DNA from: Flavobacteriales bacterium
Lineage (GTDB): Bacteria > Bacteroidota > Bacteroidia > Flavobacteriales > TMED113
Direction of reading: 5' to 3'
Assembly: GCA_002698365.1 (NCBI GenBank)
Contig: NZWM01000024.1
Coordinates: 1 to 38,050, forward strand
Length of the DNA: 38,050 nt
Shown: piece by piece, positions 1 to 7,690 of the stretch
How the letters are laid out: every line of letters starts with the position of its first letter
How positions within the stretch are numbered: the first letter of the stretch is position 1
Position numbers and translations under genes: made by a program
Notes under the pieces: model-generated
Told to the model about the DNA's origin: nothing
Seen by the model: only the letters and a program-made list of their open reading frames with translations
Database searches by the model: none

Positions 1-733
1 AAATAATTGATTTTGTTTTAACAGGAACACCACCATACCACCATGATCGATTTTGTCTAAAAATAGCATTCGCATCAAAAATTAAAAAACCTGCACGACA
101 CTCACAAGAAACAAAAATGCCTCCCTCTAATGTTGCAAGATTTTTCTTTCTTTTTAAATCTTTTTCGCTTAATCTATCTCCAAATTTTTTAAAATACTCT
201 GATTTTAAAGGGGTGGTTAAATCCCATATTAATTCGTCAAGATATGCTGAGGTCATCCTTCCTTGATATACACCATTAACAAAAGTCCCTGTTAAATTAT
301 TAGCCTCAACTTCCTTGTTTCGGCCATATTTTACTTCTCGTTGATATGTGAGCTGTCCTTGTCCACACAAACTTCCATTTAGCCATTCACCATCATACTC
401 TATATTTTTCATCAATTTATTATTCCCAAAAACACCCTTTCCGAAACCATGTCTTTGGTTGTCGCGAAATTCACCGTCATAAGAAAATCCTTTTTTAGAA
501 GACTCCTCCCCAAAACCATGTTTTTTACCGTTCTTCCACTCTCCATTGTACATGTAGCCTTTCTTATTTGAAAAAACACCATCACCATGTGGTTCTCCAT
601 CTAAAAACTCTCCAACATAAATCCCATTTTTAAACTTATACTCCCCCGGTCCATTTTGGCAGTCACCCACTATACACTGAGAAAAAATCCACAATGGAGC
701 CAACATCAATAAGAAAAAACTTTTTTGCTTCAC
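1..733 (-). CDS. Exported MORN-repeat protein (C-terminus beyond window)
   Basis: I translated this by hand; it is open from a GTG at 733 to the left edge, so the 3' end is missing. An in-frame TAA lies three codons upstream, so GTG is the earliest possible start; an ATG at codon 10 is the alternative. Residues 1-20 form a signal-peptide-like hydrophobic stretch. Residues about 28-135 hold four to five MORN repeats, for example YNGEWKNGKKHGFG and YDGEWLNG. About 100 further visible residues are not MORN-like and contain CEC and WWYGG. MORN repeats form beta-hairpin arrays in many bacterial proteins of unknown role, so I give no specific function. The gene is divergent from the three-gene cluster at 834 with about 100 bases between them. 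Confidence 0.75.
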   Translation of the reverse strand, partial: MKQKSFFLLMLAPLWIFSQCIVGDCQNGPGEYKFKNGIYVGEFLDGEPHGDGVFSNKKGYMYNGEWKNGKKHGFGEESSKKGFSYDGEFRDNQRHGFGKGVFGNNKLMKNIEYDGEWLNGSLCGQGQLTYQREVKYGRNKEVEANNLTGTFVNGVYQGRMTSAYLDELIWDLTTPLKSEYFKKFGDRLSEKDLKRKKNLATLEGGIFVSCECRAGFLIFDANAIFRQNRSWWYGGVPVKTKSII

Positions 734-822
734 GTTGTTTTTTTAACTGAAAAATTCATTATTGCTAATAAAGATAAAAAATAATGACAAACTCCCTGAT
801 TTATTTTGATGTTGATTATGAT

Positions 823-830
823 TATATTTG
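823..830 (+). promoter_or_regulatory. Candidate -7 box for the 834-4210 cluster
   Basis: TATATTTG matches the Bacteroidota -7 consensus TAnnTTTG exactly and ends three bases before the ATG at 834. If used, the transcript would be essentially leaderless. I see no convincing -33 TTG at 19-22 bases upstream, and short AT-rich matches arise by chance, so this is weak. Confidence 0.3.
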
Positions 831-833
831 ATT

Positions 834-2084
834 ATGGATAAATTAGCTACAAAAAAAATAAATAATTCATTATTAAAAATAATAGGATTTTTTCAATATG
901 ATCAAGAATGCCCGGCTAATTTCAAAGAGCATGGCTATAAAGACGTAGAACTTGATGATGCCACATATAAATTTTTAATTCAGGGATATCATACGGAATA
1001 CGTAGATCGTATGTTTAACAATAGTCATGAAAACAGTGTCATTAGATTAAAGAAAAAACTGAATATAAAAGCACAAATAAAGACAACTAAAAATGATTTA
1101 TTAAATATACTACTAGATAGTGTTGAGTTGTTTTTTTTTAGAGACATGTTTCAAGATTCTCAAATGGCCTTATTTTCGATAACATATTCTCCAGACGCGT
1201 TAACTTTAAAAAAAATATCAGATTTATCATTTTTATTGAGAAATCCTGACACCAATATTAGTTATAACAATGAGGAATTACGTTTTCATCAATTAATCTC
1301 TCAGGATTTTTTGTGTGGACAAAAATTTTACGGAGATAATACCGAAATTGCAAAATATGCTGGCTCAAAATTCAAAACATATACAATCATAGACATTGAG
1401 GACAACACCTTAAACACAGAGAATTTGCTGTATGAAATAGGCACTTTTTCTCGAATTGGCGAAATAGAATCAGGTGGTCTAAATGCTCCATCTGAATTAT
1501 ATAAAGAAAAAATACTCTCTCAGAAGATATCTTGTTTTAAAAATTACCAATGTTTACCACTATTGGATTCATTTACAGTTGTAGGGACCAATAATTATAA
1601 TTTCAATGATGAAAAAAATCACAACACATGGGATAATATATATTTTTCTATATATATATATAATTTATATGTTAAATGCTCCATACAAAAGCTGTTGGAT
1701 CATTTTCCGAACAACCCGCTACAACAAAGGTCTGAGTTTCAAAAATTTTATAATAAGTATTTTTTAAGAAAAATATCTTTTAATTTTTTACCTAATGAAA
1801 TTTTTATCGGCATAAAATCAGCACTAGATATAGAACAAGACATTAAATTTGTAGAAGAAAGAATAGAGCGATTATCTAACCAAATAAATGAGAGAAATCA
1901 AAAAAAATTGGAAATTTTACTCTTGTTTATTACTTTAATGGGGGTTGTAGAAAGTCAAATTGTGGGCGCGTTTAAAAATTGGCTGGGTTTCAGCAGTCCT
2001 TTTTTAGTTGACATGGGGTTATATGTACTATTAATAGTATTGATTTTTGTAATATACTTTAGGAAAAAAAAATATCATGGATAA
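834..2084 (+). CDS. Unknown protein with coiled coil and two C-terminal membrane segments
   Basis: I do not recognise a family. The protein has 416 residues from the ATG at 834; a TTG two codons earlier is also in frame. Residues 1-330 are soluble-looking mixed alpha/beta. Residues about 333-358 are a charged helix likely to form a coiled coil. They are followed by hydrophobic segments at about 359-378 and 391-409 and a basic tail FRKKKYHG. A large soluble N-terminus, long helix and two terminal membrane helices resemble the topology of CorA-type proteins, but no GMN motif follows the first membrane helix, so it is not an ordinary CorA channel. The stop overlaps the next start by 8 bases, implying translational coupling. 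Inference: a membrane-acting effector or membrane anchor of the three-gene cluster. A/T content is very high, with a T9 run at 1131-1139. Confidence 0.7.
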   Translation: MDKLATKKINNSLLKIIGFFQYDQECPANFKEHGYKDVELDDATYKFLIQGYHTEYVDRMFNNSHENSVIRLKKKLNIKAQIKTTKNDLLNILLDSVELFFFRDMFQDSQMALFSITYSPDALTLKKISDLSFLLRNPDTNISYNNEELRFHQLISQDFLCGQKFYGDNTEIAKYAGSKFKTYTIIDIEDNTLNTENLLYEIGTFSRIGEIESGGLNAPSELYKEKILSQKISCFKNYQCLPLLDSFTVVGTNNYNFNDEKNHNTWDNIYFSIYIYNLYVKCSIQKLLDHFPNNPLQQRSEFQKFYNKYFLRKISFNFLPNEIFIGIKSALDIEQDIKFVEERIERLSNQINERNQKKLEILLLFITLMGVVESQIVGAFKNWLGFSSPFLVDMGLYVLLIVLIFVIYFRKKKYHG

Positions 2085-3609
2085 TCATATTTTAATAAAA
2101 CTAATAGATTTAATTCATTCTACAAAAGAATTAAAAAGCTCTCCTAATCTTATTTGTCAACAATCTAGAGTTACATGTGAAGCTATACTAAAAGAAATTT
2201 ATAAAAAAGAGGTCGGTCCACTGCCCCCTAAAATTATGTTTCAGAATTTATATCAAAAAATAGAAAAGGAATCTCCTGGCGCTATACCAAACGGAATTAT
2301 GCTCTGTATCACAACTATTCAAGCTTATGGCAATAATGCTTCACATGCTCAAGATGACTTAGACCAATTAGACGACACTGCTGCCGATATCGTAGAGAAA
2401 GCTTTAGGAAAAACATGTAACTGGTTTTTTAATGAATATATAAAAATTGAAAATTCCAAGACTTATAATTTTGATGCTATTAATCCTGTGAGTTCTAAAG
2501 CAAAACAATGTGGTATAGAAAATTATAAAACTATTTTAATGGATGTGCTTAATGATGGTATTTTAGAGTTCCATGAATACGAATCTGTTATAGAAGCGAG
2601 AAATATGCTAGAATTAAATATCGATCAAATAGAAAAAATTGAGAGAGAAACAATAAATGAATTGACGGGAAAAAGGGTTCGAAAGCTTTCTGATATTTTA
2701 GAAGACTCAAAGACAGATTCTATTATATATGAAAAAAACAATTTGAATTATCCATTGTGGGCTACTGATGCAATTGACAAAATAAACAAATTAAGTTGTC
2801 CAGAATGGCAAACATATTTAAATAGATTTATATCAGCTATAAAATCAAAAGACACACCATATAATTCTTCGGTTCTCCCATTACTAGGTGGTTGGCAAGG
2901 CTGGTTTGCGCAGTCAGGTAAAAAAACATACTTTAATTTATTTTTCATTGTTAAAAACAATAATGAAATCACAGGTCTTTCAATAGAACCTATAGATCCA
3001 ACCTGGTCAAAAGCTCCACCACCAAATGTACAATTCTTACTAGCTGAACTAAACGGAAGTCTAGTTGATGACATATTATTTACCTATACTAAAAAATACA
3101 CACTACATTGGTCTCATGAAATTAAATATGAGGGTGTTATTATTGATGAGGGCAAATATTTTGAGGGAGAATGGTCTATTGGGGAGAGTTTGAATGGAGC
3201 ATTTAATGCAATGAAAACAAAATCACTATTACCTATTCGAATTTTTAATACGGATGATAAAAAACCGTTAGTAAAAACTATTTTTTTCAATCATTTTAAC
3301 AAACTCATGTCATCTTGGTTTGTTCAACTGAGGGGTAAAGATTTTGAGTTTCTAATTTTCCACCTGTTAGAGTTAAGTGATAAAGTATTAGCTAACATAG
3401 TCAGTTACAACAATAATGAAATAAAAGTTTTATTTTATCAAGGTAATAAAATAGATAAAACAATTAATATTTATCACTATAATAATGAGGGTGTTGAAAA
3501 TAAAAATGATAAAATATCATTTGCAATAGATTGGAATTCTAATACAATTAGTGGAACTGCTCGAAGCATAAAATTCCCTATTCGATCATTAAAAGGATTT
3601 AAAATTTAA
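2077..3609 (+). CDS. DUF4145/HEPN-like multidomain protein, possible sensor or adaptor
   Basis: The product has 510 residues. Residues about 10-122 read like the DUF4145 helical domain, a HEPN relative, with the signature AYGNNASH at 83-90 preceded by the IP segment at 70-71. The Arg usually present before GN in this family (IR..GN) is Gln82, so HEPN RNase activity is unlikely. Residues about 147-200 form a short helical module of the type DG.L...E...L...L.L....IE, seen in many bacterial signalling and conflict proteins. Residues about 240-395 are rich in Trp, Gly and alternating hydrophobics (GGWQGWF; YFEGEWSIGESLNGAF) and probably fold as a beta barrel. The remainder also looks beta-rich. 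The start overlaps the upstream gene by 8 bases and the stop is one base before the peptidase start. Inference: sensor or adaptor of the cluster. Domain names rest on motif reading only. Confidence 0.65.
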   Translation: MDNHILIKLIDLIHSTKELKSSPNLICQQSRVTCEAILKEIYKKEVGPLPPKIMFQNLYQKIEKESPGAIPNGIMLCITTIQAYGNNASHAQDDLDQLDDTAADIVEKALGKTCNWFFNEYIKIENSKTYNFDAINPVSSKAKQCGIENYKTILMDVLNDGILEFHEYESVIEARNMLELNIDQIEKIERETINELTGKRVRKLSDILEDSKTDSIIYEKNNLNYPLWATDAIDKINKLSCPEWQTYLNRFISAIKSKDTPYNSSVLPLLGGWQGWFAQSGKKTYFNLFFIVKNNNEITGLSIEPIDPTWSKAPPPNVQFLLAELNGSLVDDILFTYTKKYTLHWSHEIKYEGVIIDEGKYFEGEWSIGESLNGAFNAMKTKSLLPIRIFNTDDKKPLVKTIFFNHFNKLMSSWFVQLRGKDFEFLIFHLLELSDKVLANIVSYNNNEIKVLFYQGNKIDKTINIYHYNNEGVENKNDKISFAIDWNSNTISGTARSIKFPIRSLKGFKI

Positions 3610-3610
3610 C

Positions 3611-4210
3611 ATGAATATACTCATTACATCATTTGGACCATTTCAAAATTTCCAGAAAAATCCCAGCAATATAATTATGAAACTATTGGAAAGAGATGAC
3701 TATTTTGGTAAACATAAAATGATTGATTTTAATACTATTGATGTTAGCTATAGTCGGGTAGATAATTTTGCTCAATCAATGAATGAGGAATATCAACTAA
3801 TTATACACCTAGGGGTTGCATCAAATTCTAAAATAAGCCGCATTGAAACAAGAGCATATAATCAGGTTGAGGGTGTTGACATAAATAATGAAAAGAAGGA
3901 TAATGAGAAAATATGTACAAAGGGGGCTTCTTTACTATTTACAAACTATCCAGAATTATTAATAGATAAAATTCGAAAAACACATACTAATTACGTTACT
4001 GTTTCAAAAGATCCTGGCAGATACTTATGTAATTACCTATATTATAAAAGCTTGTTGTTGCAAAATAGTAAGCAAGCCATTCTTTTTTTTCATGTTGCTG
4101 ATTTTCAGAATCAACATTTGGCTCCTGGTCCGAAGCAACAGGCAAATATTATTAAAGATATAGTTGATGTTTTTACAAAGGACCATACACAAATTGATGT
4201 TAGCTCATAG
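3611..4210 (+). CDS. Peptidase C15 (pyroglutamyl-peptidase-like) protein
   Basis: The product has 199 residues, close to the roughly 200-215 usual for pyrrolidone-carboxylate peptidases. The N-terminal LITSFGPFQNFQKNPSN matches the family's GFGPF...NPS segment. All three catalytic residues can be placed: Glu79 in RIETRAYN, Cys140 in DPGRYLCNYLYY and His161 in FFHVADF. Family members remove N-terminal pyroglutamate. The GRYLC context is nearer to the animal enzyme than to the usual bacterial GT(Y/F)xCN. It is the third gene of a tight cluster, one base after the upstream stop. The pairing with a membrane protein and a DUF4145-like protein suggests a specialised processing role instead of housekeeping peptide turnover; this is inference. 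The fold is shared with nucleoside phosphorylases, so a non-peptidase activity is a remote alternative. Confidence 0.8.
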   Translation: MNILITSFGPFQNFQKNPSNIIMKLLERDDYFGKHKMIDFNTIDVSYSRVDNFAQSMNEEYQLIIHLGVASNSKISRIETRAYNQVEGVDINNEKKDNEKICTKGASLLFTNYPELLIDKIRKTHTNYVTVSKDPGRYLCNYLYYKSLLLQNSKQAILFFHVADFQNQHLAPGPKQQANIIKDIVDVFTKDHTQIDVSS

Positions 4211-4320
4211 TGGTTTTAGTATTCAGCGGGAATTCTAAGAAATTATAAAGAACAATAGTAAATTAAGTTATTATTTTAGATGTAATTGTAAAATATCAAA
4301 AAAGTGGGAAAAGGGGTTTG
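4211..4320. other. Intergenic gap between C15 gene and tRNA-Arg
   Basis: These 110 bases are AT-rich. I find no ORF, no strong hairpin terminator and no partial copy of the tRNA 3' end that would mark an attachment site. Confidence 0.5.
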
Positions 4321-4394
4321 TGACCCTGGCAGGATTCGAACCTGCAACCAGCAGAGCCGAAATCTGCCATTCTATCCAGTTGAACTACAGGGCC
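4321..4394 (-). tRNA. tRNA-Arg (anticodon TCG)
   Basis: Read on the minus strand, the 7-bp acceptor stem GGCCCTG pairs with CAGGGTC (one G-U) and is followed by discriminator A. The anticodon stem GCAGA/TCTGC encloses the loop TTTCGGC, giving anticodon TCG (Arg, CGA codon). The T arm contains GGTTCGAATCC. The length is 74 nt and CCA is not encoded. The 3' end points toward the three-gene cluster at 834-4210, the side on which tRNA-targeted islands normally sit. Confidence 0.93.
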
Positions 4395-4427
4395 AGGATA
4401 TATGATTGCAAAAATACCAAAATACTC

Positions 4428-4459
4428 TTGATATTCGTTATATTTAAAAAATAGTTTTA
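4428..4459 (+). promoter_or_regulatory. Candidate promoter of porZ
   Basis: TTG at 4428-4430 and TAGTTTTA at 4452-4459 (seven of eight matches to TAnnTTTG) are 21 bases apart, a normal Bacteroidota -33/-7 spacing. The box ends five bases before the porZ ATG, so the leader would be very short or absent. Confidence 0.35.
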
Positions 4460-4464
4460 ACGCC

Positions 4465-6909
4465 ATGAGGGTTCTCTTATTGTTATTATTCTTTCATATT
4501 GCCCAAGGGCAACATCTTCCAATTAATGATTGGGCGATGCATCTAAATTACACACAAGTCAACACAATAATCCATGGGGATAATAACACTTTTGTAGGAA
4601 CAAGGTCTGGATTGTTTTCATATGATTTAAATGACAATAGTCTCCGAAGTTTTTCAAAACTAGATGGCTTAGCTTCATTAGATATAACTGCATTAGCACA
4701 TGACGCTGAAAACAATCAGCTTATTATTGGCTATCAAAATGGCAATATAGACATACTTAAAAACAATCACATTACCAACATTCCCTATATAGCAATGGCT
4801 AATATTTTATCAGAAAAAACAATTAAGGACATTTTTGTTGACGATCATCTTGCATATATATCTTGTCCCTTTGGGTTGGTGGTTTTAAATATTACAAATG
4901 CTGAAATTAAAGAAACATATTATTTTACTCAAAATGGGGTTAATGCCAAAGTTTTTGATTCCCACATATTTAATGATCAAATAAACACATCAAATGATAA
5001 TTTTTTAGCAAATAAAATTTTTGTGGGAACAGACAACGGGCTTTTCTACGCAAACAAAAATGATAATTTGCTAGATTTTCAAGTCTGGAAAAATGACTGT
5101 AGTATTAATTTATTTGGAGTGGATTATGATTTGCAGGGTGTCAGGGTTAAAAAAGTAATTGGCTATGACCAAGGAGATGCTGGGGGAAAACAATTAATGA
5201 TTGGCACAGCGACTAATGCATCAGAGGACGTCTTTGCTAAATTACCACCAAACAATGAGTTTAATTTTTTCACATTTAACACAAATGGTGAAATTATGGG
5301 GGAGAACACAATAGAAGCCCCCGTTTTTAATGTGAATAAAAACATCTTAGGAAATATTATCAGTGTTAACCTAAATCAGAAATCCCGAATTATAACAATT
5401 ATAACATCCCATTTCGAAAATCAAAAAATAATTATTTTGGATGAATATTCAGACATAATATTATCCGAAAACATAACAAACATAAGTAGCCAAAATATTG
5501 ACTTATCAATAGTAGATGCTGTTGTTTCAGACAGCTTTAACATTTCTGAAAAAATTTTCATAGGAGATTCTCGTGGAGGGCTTTATGTTGTTAATAACAA
5601 ACTAAATGTGTTAGACCAAGTCTGTCCAAATGGACCAGCTGGTAGAAATGCTGGGTCGATAATAAATAGTGGAGATAAAATTATGCTTACACACGGTGGA
5701 AAAACGACATCTTGGAATAACTCCTACAACTATCAAGAAGTTTCACTTTTTCAAAATTCTCAATGGTCCCAATCTAATCAATTAATTAATGCAGGATATT
5801 ATGATGCAGTTGATGTTTGTGCTGATAATTTAAATGAAAATAGATTTTTTGTCGGAACCTGGAACAATGGGCTTTTAGAGCTAAATGGAGACTCGCTAGT
5901 TAATCACTACAATGAAAAAAACAGCTCCTTGGAAACAATTACTGATGATGGGTGGATAAGGATTGGTGGATTGGATACTGATTTCAATAATGCACTTTGG
6001 ATAACTAATAGCCAATCGGAAAAACCGTTGGTTAAATTTTATAATGGATCCTGGACAAGTTTTTCTGTTCCAAACATACCCACTAATACTATGAGTGGGA
6101 AAATTCTATGTGCTAGTAATGGACAAAAATGGATTCAATTGCGAAATGATGGTGTTGTGGTTGCTCAAGAGTCTGGAAAAGGAATGGTTTCAAAAAAATT
6201 AGGATCAATGAATGGTCTTGCTGGGCAAACTGTTAACTGTTTTATAGAGGACTTTAATGGCTCAATTTGGGTGGGTACTTCTCAAGGTCTCTCGGTGTGT
6301 TATTTCCCTGACAATATTTTTAATAATTCTACATATAATGCGGAGCCCATTTTAATTGAAACCGATGATGGCTATGTTGAACAATTATTTGAAAACACCG
6401 AAATTCTAGATATTGAAGTTGATGGTGGAAACAGAAAGTGGGTGGGAACAAAAGCAAATGGCGTATTTTTAATTTCTGATGATGGAACAAGCCAAATAAA
6501 ACACTTTACAAAAGAAAATAGCCCATTAATTGACAATAATGTTAATCAAATAGCCATTCTCGAACAACAGGGTATAGTTTTTTTTGTGACTCCATTAGGA
6601 GTTTGTTCATATAGAGGAGATGGAACAAAAGCAAAAGATAATTATAATGATGTTTTAGTTTTTCCAAATCCTGTTCAAAAAAATTATACAGGCATAATTG
6701 CTATTTCTGGACTAAAAGAAAACACAAATGTTAAAATCACTGATATTACAGGAAACCTAGTATTCGAAACACTCTCAATTGGGGGTACAGCAACGTGGGA
6801 TGGAAAAAATTTTGATGGTGAAAAGGTTGCTACCGGAGTATATTTATTTCTCTGTATTGACGACAATTATAATGAAGGTGTTGTGAAAAAAGTTCTTATT
6901 TATAATTAA
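4465..6909 (+). CDS. porZ: T9SS PorZ-like beta-propeller protein with sorting domain
   Basis: The product has 814 residues. A signal peptide (residues 1-15, cleaved near AQG) is followed by a long region of beta-propeller repeats of the two-component-regulator type (FVGTRSGLF, FVGTDNGLFY, WVGTSQGLSV, WVGTKANGVF). Residues about 729-814 form a type A T9SS C-terminal sorting domain, opening VFPNPV and ending KKVLIYN. This is the architecture of PorZ, which in Porphyromonas gingivalis belongs to the outer-membrane PorU/V/Q/Z attachment complex that processes and anchors T9SS cargo. recO starts four bases downstream, a pairing I recall from other Bacteroidota. Other propeller proteins with a sorting domain exist, but the N-terminal layout and the recO neighbour favour PorZ. 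Confidence 0.8.
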   Translation: MRVLLLLLFFHIAQGQHLPINDWAMHLNYTQVNTIIHGDNNTFVGTRSGLFSYDLNDNSLRSFSKLDGLASLDITALAHDAENNQLIIGYQNGNIDILKNNHITNIPYIAMANILSEKTIKDIFVDDHLAYISCPFGLVVLNITNAEIKETYYFTQNGVNAKVFDSHIFNDQINTSNDNFLANKIFVGTDNGLFYANKNDNLLDFQVWKNDCSINLFGVDYDLQGVRVKKVIGYDQGDAGGKQLMIGTATNASEDVFAKLPPNNEFNFFTFNTNGEIMGENTIEAPVFNVNKNILGNIISVNLNQKSRIITIITSHFENQKIIILDEYSDIILSENITNISSQNIDLSIVDAVVSDSFNISEKIFIGDSRGGLYVVNNKLNVLDQVCPNGPAGRNAGSIINSGDKIMLTHGGKTTSWNNSYNYQEVSLFQNSQWSQSNQLINAGYYDAVDVCADNLNENRFFVGTWNNGLLELNGDSLVNHYNEKNSSLETITDDGWIRIGGLDTDFNNALWITNSQSEKPLVKFYNGSWTSFSVPNIPTNTMSGKILCASNGQKWIQLRNDGVVVAQESGKGMVSKKLGSMNGLAGQTVNCFIEDFNGSIWVGTSQGLSVCYFPDNIFNNSTYNAEPILIETDDGYVEQLFENTEILDIEVDGGNRKWVGTKANGVFLISDDGTSQIKHFTKENSPLIDNNVNQIAILEQQGIVFFVTPLGVCSYRGDGTKAKDNYNDVLVFPNPVQKNYTGIIAISGLKENTNVKITDITGNLVFETLSIGGTATWDGKNFDGEKVATGVYLFLCIDDNYNEGVVKKVLIYN

Positions 6910-6912
6910 TTT

Positions 6913-7641
6913 ATGTTTATAACCACTGGTGGCGTTGTTCTAAAATCTTACCCCTTTAAAGACGGCAGTTACATTGTAAAAGTGTTTACGTCTAAAAGTG
7001 GTCTGTTGTCATTTTTTGTGAAAAAAACAAAAAAAAAATCTATTGTTTATCAGCCGTTAACAATCCTGGAAATAACCTATCGAAAAAAGGAGAATAGTAG
7101 CTTGTTTTATATAAAAGATAGCCACATGTTATATGCTTATCAAAATCTTCTTTTTAATAGTGAGAAAATTCAAATAGCAATTATTCTGTCTGAAGTACTA
7201 CAAAAGTGCTTGGGCGACCGAAATACTGCACTCTATCAATTTATTGTTGACAGTTTTAAATGGCTAGATTTAGCTAAAGAAGATTATTCCGAATTTAGCA
7301 ATTTGTTTTTAATTAAATTTTGTGAAATAGCTGGTCTAAAGCCATATGGGGCGCTGGACTTTAAAGAGCACCCTAATCAACAACTAGATCTACAACAGGG
7401 TTTGTTTATTAGTTCTAATCTACATTCCAGCGAACTACAGAAACCCAAGTATATTGTTCCCGTTAAGGAAAGTTTGGAAATTTTCAAATTATCACAATTA
7501 GATTTTAAAAACTTGAAAACTCGCACAATTTCTAAAAGACTCAATGATTCTATTTTTGATTATCTTCTCAAATACATATCTATTCACTTAACCGACTTGC
7601 AATCAATTAAATCAATCAAAATATTAAAAGAAATGTTTTAA
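6913..7641 (+). CDS. recO: DNA repair protein RecO
   Basis: The product has 242 residues, normal for RecO. The N-terminal OB-fold segment (residues 1-80) begins ITTGGVVLKSYPFKDGSYIV, and a helical domain follows with KFCEIAGLKPY near residues 137-147. RecO loads RecA on SSB-coated DNA with RecR and anneals strands in the RecF pathway. I see no four-cysteine zinc site, which many Bacteroidota RecO proteins also lack. It follows porZ by three bases, so the two are probably co-transcribed and RecO expression may depend on the porZ promoter. Confidence 0.9.
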   Translation: MFITTGGVVLKSYPFKDGSYIVKVFTSKSGLLSFFVKKTKKKSIVYQPLTILEITYRKKENSSLFYIKDSHMLYAYQNLLFNSEKIQIAIILSEVLQKCLGDRNTALYQFIVDSFKWLDLAKEDYSEFSNLFLIKFCEIAGLKPYGALDFKEHPNQQLDLQQGLFISSNLHSSELQKPKYIVPVKESLEIFKLSQLDFKNLKTRTISKRLNDSIFDYLLKYISIHLTDLQSIKSIKILKEMF

Positions 7642-7690
7642 ATAAAATGGCACATTTTTTGTATATATTTATTTATCTATAATAATTAAT

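Noticed and set aside
412-600. 62-codon open frame on the minus strand
   Set aside because: It is a shifted frame inside the MORN gene, whose own frame is open over the whole 1-733 stretch and gives clear repeats.
1637-1672. AT-dinucleotide-rich stretch that might be a regulatory or repeat element
   Set aside because: It is inside an intact coding frame (Tyr/Ile-rich) and fits the base composition.
2748-3074. 108-codon minus-strand frame in the DUF4145-like gene
   Set aside because: Antisense shadow with no recognisable domain; the plus-strand gene is well supported.
4211-4320. Attachment-site repeat of the tRNA-Arg 3' end
   Set aside because: I looked for the tRNA 3' segment elsewhere in the left 4 kb and saw no copy; no integrase is present.
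7658-7690. Promoter of the TonB receptor (TTTG at 7658 with TATAAT at 7678)
   Set aside because: The spacing and the -10-like box do not match the Bacteroidota consensus, and the gap from recO is only 49 bases; not enough to call.
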